The notes below the pieces were generated by a model, which made no database searches, was not told the DNA's origin, and worked only from the letters and a program-made list of their open reading frames with translations. A stretch of 64,000 nt of DNA from Nageia nagi (lineage: Eukaryota; Pinophyta): positions 59,458,001-59,522,000 of the forward strand of contig JBITNC010000001.1 of NCBI GenBank assembly GCA_050084985.1, in the 5' to 3' direction. Of this stretch, positions 23,541 to 34,310 are shown piece by piece. A program made the translations under genes and the position numbers. How positions within the stretch are numbered: the stretch's first letter is position 1; each line of letters opens with the position of its first letter.

Positions 23541-23980
23541 ATATTACATGTACATTTAAGTAATTAAACATTATATATATTGATATCTTTAGTGGTTTGA
23601 GGTTGACTTGCATATGAATTTGAATTATAGTATTTTTTTTGAATGTTTTGTAATTTGTAGATTACTTCCAATCAATTATTCATGATTATATTACATGTAT
23701 TACATGTATTTTCATATTTAAGATGTTCAATCAATTCCAATGTGATAATTTCAAATGTGAAAATGTATATACATACTTGTGGTCAATTTAATGTTGGCAT
23801 GCCATGTTAGGGTTCTTTGCTTAGCCTTTCACTTGATACATCATTATTTTCTTGGGTCAACATGGGCACTAGGAAGTAGAGAGCATAGGATGGACATGAG
23901 ATATTCTTTATCAATTCTATATAACATTAGCATAGTATAACATACAGTAAAATTCATACTAGAAAATGCATAATTCAAAA
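23541..23980. other. AT-rich spacer between CACTA and chromovirus relics
   Basis: No coding match. The CACTA terminus should lie here if preserved, but no CACTA-type inverted end was seen. Confidence 0.45.
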
Positions 23981-24149
23981 TGTCAAAAAAAGCTTGAATA
24001 AGCATCAACCAAAGACTCATTTAAGGCATAAATCAAAATGTCAAAAATACCTTTTATAATGCATTAACACATGCATCATTTAAGATGTCAATCCAGGCAT
24101 CAACATGCTAACAAAATGTAGTTTTGATTCAGAATTGCAATCCCTAATG

Positions 24150-24720
24150 CTTAAAGCATAAAAGAGCATTTTTTAATGTCTTCAATGATGCAAAATGCCT
24201 AAGATGTAGTAGTGTCCCTAACCTTGAGTGACATCCACAACTCAAGAAAATCCCAAAGGATAGGTCCTAACATTATCATCCACTACACACCAAGGACCAC
24301 ATCATAACCATTCAATGATAGAACATACATGTTACTTTGCATTTTGTTTCCATCCATACCAAGCATGACATTGCAACACTATATTTTGTAATAAATTTTC
24401 CCTCCATTCCTAATCATTACCTTAAAATTATTCTATGAATAAATATAAGAGTTGGTTTTTTTGGCCACTCTAGGATCCATAAAATTATGAGTTCTCCCTA
24501 AGTTAATTAAGAATATTAGAGTTTTTCCCTTATATCCATGATATTTCATGGTTTGTGGTGATAAAAAAATGTATAGGGAATTGTAAGAAATTTTAGGAAC
24601 AAGTTTAATAGGTTGTTCTAGTTCCTCCTCGATATTTGCCACTATATCCTCAAAGATATCTTTTGGTGGTTCTATATGAGCATCTGCATCTAAGACATAT
24701 AAATTTTGAATCACAAAATG
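24150..24720 (-). pseudogene. Chromovirus aspartic protease and linker remnant
   Basis: The frame reads ISYNSLYIFLSPQTM, then LINLGRTHNFMDPRVAKKT, where the family has LID.GSTHNF. The catalytic DSG has therefore become NLG. Further on, NMYVLSLNGYDVVLGV, LGPILWDF and LWMSLKV match the conserved protease-to-RT linker of plant chromoviruses. Stops interrupt it. Confidence 0.85.
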
Positions 24721-25548
24721 GTGACTCAGCCCATATGTTTCATTGTAGTTAATTGAAAGGGAATGAAGTGATTTTTGGCCACTTTGAGAAGTTTGTGATT
24801 TTCAAGTGGGTTGCTTTTATTTTCCCTATGCATTGAACTTATTGTCCACCAATTTGGTGAACTTGATTGCTATTGTCATGTTGCTTTGAGTGAACATTTT
24901 TACTTCTACTTAAATTTATTCTTTTAATCTACTAATGAAATAACTACAATAGAATGCTTCATCCAACCCTTCAATAGTAGTTTAGTATTCTCTTACCATA
25001 GTAGTTTAGTGTAGTTTAGTGAGTGCATTAGTGAAGTCTTTAAAAAAATTGAGGCCAAATTGTACAAGAAGATTCTAGGTAAAATCCCCCAAGATGACAT
25101 GCCATTTGCCTTTTCAAACCATTGGTACCATTAGATAGCTTCACGTTCAAGATTAAAGGAAGCAAGGTTGACCTTTCACATATTAGGTATTTGATTCAAG
25201 GAAAAATATTAGTTTGCCTGATACATCCAACTAATGGGTCATCATCATCAAATTTTAAAAATCTAGTTTGGTCGTAAACGAAAGAACAAAGGCTTTTTGT
25301 GATCCTTGAGTTACATGTGGTTGAGATGCACTCAATTTGCTTGTAGTCAATAATGTGTTAATAACTACTACCCATTAAAGGAGTTATAGATTTTTATTGA
25401 AGTAACCATAACTAGAAATTATAAGTTCCATTGACTTTTTGGTCTCATCATGGATGGTGGGAGGACAAACATCGCCTAGTAGTTTTTCCAAATAATCCAC
25501 TTGCTATGATAATTTCTCCATATCTAAGGTTCTTTGACTATTAGTCAT
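24721..25548 (-). pseudogene. Chromovirus gag remnant
   Basis: The likely start is the ATG at 25548 (MTNSQRTLDMEKLS). Near the end, GLDEAFYCSYFISRLKE and MTIAIKFTKLVDNKF match the FISGLK..I...V.......A..LA.L.E part of gypsy Gag. No zinc knuckle is legible. Stops are frequent throughout. Confidence 0.7.
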
Positions 25549-26141
25549 CTTACTATTTATGGAAAATACTAATTTTAGAAACTAAAAAGTGTATGGGTGT
25601 TATATATCAAAATGATCATCACAAAAAGATAATCATAATGGAATAGGTCCCAAAATGATAATTTTTAGAAATTGATACTCTTTTTTTCTTTTCTAAAAAC
25701 AAATTCATTACCATAAGTAACAAACCAACTTCATCAAACACCTAATTCCTCACTATTTAAAATATAATGGCCTCAAAAGTTTTTACTCATTTTGGCAGTT
25801 AATATTTGTGGTAAAGAAAATTAGGGTTCGAAAAGGAAAAAATGTTGTTTTAGAAATGGCAATAGTTTGTAGTATGAAGGTTGATATGTAGTGAAGAGAT
25901 GGATGAATATAAGGATGTGATATAGGAATGGTATGGTATAGAAAAGGGTTAAGAACTATGGTGGAAGAAAAAACCAAGAAAATTTTTGAAAAACTTTTAG
26001 CAAAGTTTTGGTTGTAAAATGGGAAAAATATAGGTTTTCAACTCAGTGCGACCTTGAAGTTCTAGAAATATTTTGATTAGGAATAAACAAATCTAATTCT
26101 CAATTTTCCCATAGGTACCAAAATTGAAGATTAATACAATA

Positions 26142-26532
26142 TGTTAGGAACCTACAAGTTCGTAAATGGGGTTCGAATTGAATAACAGAGAAATGCAAGC
26201 TTAATATAATTTCAAAATAACAATAAAAGAGAAATACAATTAGAAAAGAGAAAGATAGCAATAAAGTAACTTTACTAAACATCAAAATGAATCATGGGCC
26301 ACTTTGAGGGGGCTACCTCCTTACAACTCAAATAATATATTTTCCAAGATAATGACTATTCTTCTCCCTCATATATTTATAGTTTGCCTACCCTAACCCT
26401 AATCAGCCATTTAATACAACATGGTGATTCACCTTACAAATATGTTAGTCCATCTTACATTTAATATAAACTAATAATATAATTAATGAACTACAATAAT
26501 CTAAGTAAATGTTAGGATATGGGATCCTAATA
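26142..26532 (-). repeat. Chromovirus LTR, left copy
   Basis: 391 bp with ends TGTTAGGA and TCCTAA(TA). It closely matches 41008-41396. It carries a minus-strand TATA box (CTATAAATATAT, 26371-26382). Because gag lies on its left, it is the 5' LTR of a minus-strand element. Confidence 0.88.
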
Positions 26533-26984
26533 AGTTAGTTTTGAGTAGTTTTTAGCAAATTATCATTCATTTAGTAAAATAAACATACAATTTGCTTCAT
26601 CATACATGGGAGAAACAAAAATATATTTTTACCATAAACCTAGAAAAAAAGTATACAAGTTTCAATTTTCACGTAAATTAGACCAAAATCTTGATGATGT
26701 CGCTCCACTCTAGGCATCATCGCTTAATGAGTAGTGATATAAAAACCTTTAAAATTATGTATTGTATGGATTGCATTTCTAGCTACAACTTAAATTTGCA
26801 TAAAATAATATTATGTATGCAAGTTATAATGAAAAATTTATGTTTTTCTATCAAAATATAAAGTGTACTTCAAGTTTTTTACTTACATACCTAAGGTCCT
26901 ACCTTTTATTATCTATATGGGTGTAGGATTATGCTTACTTAATGAAGTGCAAGCCATGGAGCCCATCCATGTTTATGGTGAATA
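26533..26984. other. Non-coding spacer before PMD relic 1
   Basis: No gene visible. A short GC-richer patch at 26690-26730 (GATGTCGCTCCACTC, CATCATCGCTT) recalls the GCGACATCGCT motif at 34272-34308. Confidence 0.4.
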
Positions 26985-28113
26985 AGCACATATTCATAGC
27001 TAAGGAAAGAGAGCACCTAGATTCTTTAGGCCTTCATCACATGAGGTATGTAATTTAAGTTACTTACAAAATATAATTTTTAATTTCCCTAATGGAGTGC
27101 TAGTGTGAGGATACCAACACTTTTCACTTACCTATGGGTGAGATCACCATTACTCTCATTGATATACACAAGATTCTTCATGTACCCTTAAAGGGTATCT
27201 TTATTCATTGGACCATTCAACCCATGGAGAGGATGGTAGAATATTGCTTTTGCTTGATAAGTGTACAAGAGTACCAATAGAAGGAGGGTGCCCTCCTTTA
27301 TGAAATAGTGTATCTACCCCTAGATGAGGGAGATAGTACCTAATGGTTTTATCTTTTAAGAGTCATTCTTATCGACACTATTCTATGTAGTGATATGTAA
27401 TATGAATTTTTTCATATTGGATTTATTCCCATTATTCATAATATTTATCTTTAGAGAGAGTGTTATGCATGGGCTCCATGTATTCTAGCATAATTATACT
27501 ACGATATTTATTTCTTTGTATCTATGAAGAAGGGAAGAAAGATCATGGCCCCTTCATTCTTATTGCAGGTATGGGCTTATGAGCACATTAGTATCTCTCA
27601 TCACTTTATTTTCATAGCCCATAATTTGGAGCACCCACATTAGTTCTAATGGAATACCATTCACCAAGTGAGCATCTTGCATGGCGTAGAGTAGTGAAGA
27701 TACCTCATCAATCATCTAGATGAGGAGGATATCATATAGGACCCATACTTTGAGCTTTTAGTTTGGAAAATATTTGATGATAAGATATCATGGAGCATGA
27801 TTCAATGCCATACCAAGGGTTGCATTCACTTTTTAAATTTTTATCATCTTGATAGCATTTTGTACTAGTTCAGCATTACATAGGATATACCGATACCATG
27901 GTTATGGACTAATATCATTAGGTACTAATTTCATCATCTCATGCCCCTAGGATACCTCATTATTCTAGAGTGGAATATAAATTGGGTGGATCTTGATGAT
28001 CATGCTCCTATAGCCTTCATTCCAAATCATCATCATAAGACACAATATCAGTTATGTTGGTAGAGTATTTGTCTAGTCCCTTTTAGGCTAAAGGATAAGG
28101 AGGAGGAGGATGA
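26985..28113 (+). pseudogene. Plant mobile domain (PMD) relic 1, N-terminal part
   Basis: From about 27101 one frame gives EDTNTFHLPMGEITITLIDI and HKILHVPLKG, the PMD opening (ERW...TFHLP.GEMTITLEDV). Then come CYAWAPCILA, LYYDIYFFV, KKGRKIMAPSFLLQVWAYEH, and later YLINHLDEEDII and DPYFELL. These match the PMD pattern YSWG.A.LA.LYR.L and LQ.WA.ERI. A short upstream exon (26985-27043) ends at a GT. PMD proteins occur as host genes (MAIL1/MAIN type) and inside plant transposable elements. More than ten stops but no obvious frameshift occur. The acidic tail is split by the insertion at 28114. Confidence 0.82.
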
Positions 28114-29101
28114 TGTCACAGCCCAAATCCACTCTAGATTTTCTTGGTGTGTTTTGTTTTGGTTTAAGTATGAATTGAGATATTGACTATATATTATTTG
28201 AATAAAATGCTTGATATGATTTTATTTGTTAGGGTTATGAAATCCTAGATAAGGATAATGATTACTAATCCTGCTTATATGTACATGTTACTATTGTAAG
28301 TGGTTTTGTGATGTGTAGGTGATAGGTAATGGAAGGTAGGATGCTCTTGAATGGTTTGAAAATGAATGATTACTAGGGATTCTCATGATCATATAAGATC
28401 GAGACACTGGGACAACTGGGTAAGTGGTTGCATACATACATAACAACATGGGGCAAGATAAACTCCCTAGGATTGATAATGTGTGTTTATGATTGCCTAG
28501 TTGTGTTCTTCATTTTGAATTGAAAATAATTTTTATGCCTTAAGGGATTTCCAAGGATGTTAGGATAATTATCTAAGGACCCCTAATAATTAATATTAGA
28601 GGGTAAAGATAATTAAGGGAACTAACTAGGCAAGAAAAAGGTCAAGCTTAATTATTTAAATATATGTATTTAAGTATTTTGTTAGAATGTGTATGTATTA
28701 CTTCTTAATTATTAATTAAGGTTAATAATAATTAAGAATAGTAATCCCTAACATTAAATATTATTATTTAGCTTAAAATAAATAAATTAGGCTAGATAGA
28801 TTATGATTGGCTGATTAATAAAGGCTAGAGTTTACTAAGCCTTTAAAATATTATTTATAATTAAATAATATTTATTATACTTGATTAGCATGAGGTGTCT
28901 CAATTTTTGATGTTGTGTCCTAGTTGCAAGTTTGGTGTGCCAATTTTAAGTTGAGATATGCTAGTGGAACTCAGTCCATTGAAGTGTTGATTGATGACTA
29001 AGTGAGAAGATATTTTCACTTAGGAATTAACTCCCACTCACTTTAGTTTAAGTGGTGTTGTCACTCCCCATTATTTTCTAAGCCTATCCCTAGTTGAAAA
29101 C

Positions 29102-29109
29102 TATAAATA
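29102..29109 (+). promoter_or_regulatory. TATA box of the solo-LTR-like unit
   Basis: ACTATAAATAGAA is a strong plant TATA context. It would place transcription start near 29130-29140. Confidence 0.65.
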
Positions 29110-29569
29110 GAACCCTAGGATGGAGCTTTTGATCATTCTTGTTTTCATTAATTTTGGAGTAGTAAAGTTCTGCAATTTTGGAGCCAAGTCCTTCGATAAT
29201 TGTAGGATTTAGTGAGGTTTTCCTCTTATGTTTATTTGCTTCTCTATATTTTTATGAAAGCTTTATTATTTTAGGCATTTGATAAAATAATAGTATTTGG
29301 ATTAATTTACCTACAAGTGATTTTTTTTACCTTCTAATATTGCTAAAATTATGATTGGTTTAGGAATATGGCTTAGTTCTCTACTAGGATACTTCCCTTA
29401 GAAATCTATTTTAATTTTGAAATCTATGTACAATTTTGTTAGAGGATTTTATTTATTTTAGAGTGTGTTTTTGAAGCTTGTATAAATCCCTTTAGTAAGG
29501 TACTATGTTGGTGGGATTGAAAAATCCCTTTTTTTATTTTTGTTGGGGTTGAAAAAAAACCCCTTTTAA

Positions 29570-29850
29570 TATTCCATGTCAGGTTTAGATGGGAAGGAAC
29601 CCATCGTGGGCCTTGGGGGAAGCACCCAAGCCATGTGGGCCTTCCTTTTCCCTCTTTTTGTTATGTGTTGGCATAGGAAGGTATGTGGCCTGCTTTCCCA
29701 ATGTACTCTCCCCACTTCCCTTAATGGGAGACATGATGCCTATGGGAGGTTCAAGGGAGCCACATGGGCCTATGACCCAACGTGTCCCTAAAAACTCCCT
29801 TATCCCTTTGTGAGCCTTTAATGGGGCCATGAGAGGGAGTACTTGGGTAA
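29570..29850. other. GC-richer block inside the solo-LTR-like unit
   Basis: A 280-bp island with GGGCCTTGGGGGAAGC and CATGTGGGCC patches is open in several frames on both strands. None resembles a protein, so the frames reflect composition. It may be part of the LTR transcribed region. Confidence 0.55.
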
Positions 29851-30359
29851 TAAGTCTAACATACTCACCCTTGCATTCTTTTGCAGCTGCTAATGCTTTT
29901 GGGAGGGATGCACAAACTTGGGAAGTTGCATCATCTCTCTCTCTCTCTCCCCTTTTAATATATTACTCCCTCCTTGCTAGGTTAGGTTTCTTGTTTCTTA
30001 TGCAGACTTTTGGGAGGGTTTGTGATAAGTCTACCACATATTTTATTAGCTATGTTTTAATAGATTTTATGTTGAAAGTGGTGTTTACTTTTGGGTATTT
30101 TGATCCACTTTTGGTGTTTACCATTTCAATTTATTTTTTGAATTTTTGGTTTTAAATAAAAAAATGGATGATGGATTTTTATTTAAGTCTCCATTTTAAA
30201 TCTGTGTATTACCCAATGAGCCTTACTGTAGGTTATGGGTAATTAGTGGTTTGTGTATGATTTATTTGTTAACTCTTAAAATTTAAGAGTGGGTTTTTTG
30301 TTTTATTTTTAGAATTAGGTGGATATTCTTAAAATAAGCTATGAGGTTTTATTGATTGG

Positions 30360-30720
30360 AATTATTATTAAATATAGGATATTATTTTAAATTATAGTTT
30401 GATATTTTTAAAAGTAATGATCATTTTATTATTTTAGGATATTACTATTGTATTCTAAAATAGAGTTTGTTTGATTATTTTAAAATAGAGAAGTATTTTA
30501 AAATATTATGGTAATTATTTTAGGATGGTATCATTATATTCTAAAATAGAGTTTGTTTAATTATTTAAAATGGGGTTGTGACTATTTTAAAATAGAGTTG
30601 TGATTATCGTAAAATATAAATGTTGACTTTTTTTAAAATGGGAATTGATGTTTGAAATAAAGTTGTTTGTTTGTTTAAAATGAGAGTTGACATTTTAAAT
30701 TAGAGTTCTAGTGTTGTTGG
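30360..30720 (+). repeat. Degenerate tandem repeat, TATTTTAAAATAGAGTT type
   Basis: Units such as TTCTAAAATAGAGTTTGTTT and ATTTTAAAATAGAGTTGTGA recur about ten times with irregular spacing of 25-60 bp within the solo-LTR-like unit. Confidence 0.7.
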
Positions 30721-31787
30721 AATATTTCTTTAAAATGGTAGAAGCATGTAGTTGCATTTTAGATGAAACCCAAGACTGTATCTGATCCAACCATTCTTGA
30801 GCTACCATCCAATCTAAAGGAGAAAATCCTTGTTTGTATTGCATGAAAGGAGTTTGTTAAATTGTTGCTATGGGTTTTAAATGTATTGTATTTGCTATTT
30901 GATTTATGAAAATAAATAGCAAGGCTATTATCATTCTTGTAAACCATTTGAGAAGAATTATTACCTCTTTTGGATGATTGTACTATTAATGATTATTGTA
31001 CAAGTTGATATTTTGGGATTTGCAAAAGATTAGTCCTTAAAATTTAAGTGTTATTATTTTATTAAAGAGCAGTTTAGTGATTGGATTTCCTTACTTGAAT
31101 TTGATGTTGCTTCATACTTTATGGAAGATGATGCTTACTTGATTTGAAAAGTTCATATTGTATGATGATGTTAGAATCTAACTCCCTTGTCATTAGGTAT
31201 GAATTAGAGCTAGTCTAATGCCTTTTATTTGGGAATGGTTTATTCTTAGGTCTTGGTAGGTTTTCTTCAATGTTTAAACCTAAGTGTAGACCTAGCCCAA
31301 ATTTCTAAGTAAAGCATAACTATTCATTTATGGGATGTCAATTTATCTTCAAGCAAGTTAGGCTAAGATAAATCGAGAAATCCTTATGGTTGAATGGACC
31401 TAAGAGTATTAAATTGTCTTGACATGATGATGGTGGGAAATATGAGAAGGTATGTGGTACCATGTAGAAGTCACTATGTTCAAAAGAACATACAAGGTAA
31501 GCCATGTGAAGTTATTTAACAAGTAGGTTAAATAACAGGAAATGGTATAAAGTTAGTGAAGAGTCTAGAATTGTAAATGAATTAGCTTAGAACAATACTA
31601 ATAATATTATGAACAATAATTCATAGCATTCTCAAGCAGCTTCCTAGCACATTAAGAATAGATTGCATTTAATCTACTTGTTTTTATTTACTTAGAGGAA
31701 AAATAAATTTGTGCTCACCTCTCAATTGTATGGGATGGGTGTTATAGTGATGGTCCTATGTGTTTATGTTGAAATAGGGTCATTACA

Positions 31788-32032
31788 GAGGAGAAAGAGG
31801 GGGAGGAGGAGGATGAGGAGGAGGAGGGGAATGAGGAGGAGGAGAATATGGGTATTCTAGACATGGATGTTAGAGGACCACCTACTAGGGTTGTAGATAC
31901 ATTCAAAGCACTCTCATCATACATTGCACCTTTGCCACCTACATATATAATAGGTATACCCTTAATAACCCTTTCATTATTTCCATAACTACATGTCAGA
32001 AATAAATAATCAAAAATCATATATAACAAATA

Positions 32033-32093
<61 letters not shown>

Positions 32094-32330
32094 TCCTAAC
32101 AACCATGTAAACATAAATGGAGGCCCTCCAAGCCCAGATAGCCATCCTACATGAGTATATGAATACTCATTACTAGAGGATAGAGGCCCTATAGATCTAA
32201 GTGAGTGCTAAAGATTACCATATAGAAGACCTACCATATGTGTTTCATCATCAGGCAATACAAAGACTACAAGAGGTAGTCATATAGAAGGAAACATACA
32301 TTTTAGGATTATAGTAGACCATGGTGTCAT
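31788..32330 (+). pseudogene. PMD relic 1, C-terminal part
   Basis: The frame resumes with EEKEGEEEDEEEEGNEEEE, the second half of the acidic tail begun at 28097, then MGILDMDVRGPPTRVVD and SSYIAPLPPTY. After the AC microsatellite a coiled-coil-like EALQAQIAILHEYMNTHY is legible (about 32117-32180). It belongs to the PMD protein interrupted by the insertion. Confidence 0.65.
32036..32092. repeat. (AC)n(AT)n microsatellite
   Basis: About eighteen AC units followed by about eight TA units. The cysteine-valine minus-strand frame over it is an artefact of the repeat. Confidence 0.95.
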
Positions 32331-32548
32331 CTAGGTAAATCTAGGGGTGTTAGTGTGTAATAGGATTTCCAGCATGGAGGGAATTGATCTACTATGGCCT
32401 ATGTTTTCTAGGTATATATATATATTATTTTGCCTCTATAATTTTATCTTATGGATGCATGTATGTTTTATATTTTATCATATAAGGAAAACACAAACAA
32501 AATTTACTAAATAATATAGAATTATCACATGTAAGCCATATCCATTAA

Positions 32549-32590
32549 TATATATATATATGTCTGTGTGTGTGTGTGTGTATGTGTGTG

Positions 32591-32621
<31 letters not shown>

Positions 32622-32640
32622 CTATATATATATATATATA
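32549..32640. repeat. (TA)n(TG)n(TA)n microsatellite
   Basis: Interrupted TG repeat flanked by TA repeats. It is the complementary type of the array 500 bp upstream, so the two form an inverted pair. Confidence 0.95.
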
Positions 32641-33330
32641 CTACATGATAAATATATGTATTTAACAAATAAGATGAATAAAATTTGACAAGAACTAGAT
32701 ATATCCTTAACACTTATAATCAATTTAAATAACATTTAAACTATATATTGAAAGAAACAAATATAATCTACAATAAACATCATAAACATTTGTTAAAATG
32801 ATAATGTAAACCTACAAAAAATATACACATAAAAAACTTATGAGTTACAGAAGATACTTGGTTCAAATCATTTGAGCATTTTACAAAATAAAAAATCTTA
32901 ATTTACAAAACTTAACACCAAAATGGCCCTAACATGAGGCCTCAACTCAAACATTGAGTTCTAAAAAAAAAGATAGCTACCAATAGAGTGGCATTTCTCC
33001 ATACTGAGTGATGTCATCCTACTATAAAAATGAAGAATCCCTCAAAATAAGATCTTAGACCATAACATGCACACAAGGAAGAAAAAGATCTCTATCTAGT
33101 GAAAATCAAGTAGAAGAGCTCAAAATATGCAACATTTCAAATGGGTAATAAGAACTAGGATTATCTTCAAAGTTTTTTCTAAAAATAGTTAATAATCATG
33201 CAAATGAAAACTAGAAACATCACTAAAAAGTATATACATCAACCTTCAAAATAAGATAGATTAGTGATCTAAAAATTTGGATCCCTTCAACATTCAGTAA
33301 TCTCCATTTCAGTGTATTTAGTGTGTTCAT
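32641..33330. other. AT-rich spacer
   Basis: No gene, RNA or clear repeat seen. Confidence 0.5.
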
Positions 33331-34310
33331 ATTGTCTTTAGCTTTCTGACGCTTCTTTCGGATCGAGAATCCGAGTCCGTATGTGAAAGTTATGGCCTTA
33401 AGTCCAATTTGAGTATTTTTGAAAAAAACAAAAAAAATTCAAAATACGTGCGTCCGCCTGCCAACCTACGTGCGTCCATGCTAGCTGAGACTACCACGCA
33501 ACCTGCCTGACCGCCTATGTGTACCACCTGCCCAGTCAGCTAGCCACCGTTGACCATTTGACTTCATTCTAGAAGCTACCACGTGTTGCCACCACAGCGC
33601 ACCCACCCAGTTTTGATTTATTTAACATTTTTTGGCATTTTGCTAAGGTTTTTGGCAATTTTTGATTCATTTAAGGTCCTATTATTGGGATGAGTTTATC
33701 TAGGAAGCCTGTAACAGTTTAGAGAGCATTTTTTTTTTTGTTTCAGAGCTCATTTTTAGGAGATTTTGGAAACCATTTGAGCCCAAATTTGACAGGAATA
33801 TCAAGGAGGATAATGGGTATCTAAAAATGTATTTTTTTCCAAATTTCAGAGTTGTAATTCTCTCCAATTTTAGCTCCAAAAATTGTATAAAAGGGGAGCA
33901 AATTGTACAGGAGAGATTAGAAGGAGGATTTCGGGAATTATTTCAGTTTTGTTGTGATTTTTAGAGCTGAGAGTGTGTTGTGAATGTGAGAGGAGGTTTT
34001 GAAGGACCAAGAAGGCCTTGTAAAGTGATTCCATCCATTGATAGTAGAGAGCTTTTGAGCTGGATGTATCCCATATTGGGTGAACCAGGATAAATCTTGC
34101 TTGTCTCTTCTTTGGTGAATGCTTTTCTCTTCTCTATGTTTACAAGTTTATTCCTAATTTTCCCTTACAAGCACTTAATTATTGTAAGTGTGAATTGATC
34201 TATTTGAAAGGTTAAATTTGAAAAATTGTAATCTTATAGTTTATGGATCAATTAGCAAAAATCACTTGGATGGAGCGACATCGCTAGGGAGAAGCAACAT
34301 CGCTCAAATA
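33330..34310 (+). repeat. LTR-like promoter fragment with GC-rich upstream block
   Basis: A GC-rich stretch (33340-33610; TTTCGGATCGAGAATCCGAG, CACGTG) precedes a TATA box TATAAAAG at 33886-33893 and a transcript-like region with many GAG/GTG runs. The arrangement (GC-rich upstream part, TATA, purine-rich 5' end) resembles the U3-R part of a plant gypsy LTR. Ends were not found. It closes with two near copies of GCGACATCGCT (34276 and 34299). Confidence 0.45.

Larger units (their letters stand above)
23980..26532 (-). mobile_element. Chromovirus (Ty3/gypsy) 5' fragment: LTR, gag, protease
   Basis: Minus-strand order from right to left is LTR (26142-26532), gag and protease with the linker toward RT. 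RT, RNase H and integrase are missing; the fragment stops next to the CACTA relic. The LTR belongs to the same family as the one at 41008-41396. A PBS-like TTGGTACCTATGG sits on the minus strand near 26111-26123, about 20 bases inside the LTR, but is a poor match to the initiator-tRNA site. Confidence 0.8.
28114..31787 (+). mobile_element. Solo-LTR-like insertion (3.67 kb)
   Basis: The unit begins TGTCACAGCCC and ends GGGTCATTACA, near-inverted ends typical of gypsy LTRs. Its flanks are GATGA (28109-28113) and GAGGA (31788-31792), a four-of-five target-site match. The PMD acidic tail reads through when the unit is removed. A TATA box (TATAAATA, 29102-29109) lies about 1 kb in, as in an LTR. 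No gag-pol is inside. The simplest reading is a long solo LTR. The direction is set by the TATA box. Confidence 0.72.

Noticed and set aside
29576-29830. Overlapping open frames on both strands
   Set aside because: Several frames are open at once in a GC-richer block, which points to composition and not coding.
31742-32077. Cysteine-valine-rich minus-strand frame
   Set aside because: Its N terminus is the AC microsatellite and its serine-rich C-terminal part is the complement of the PMD acidic tail.
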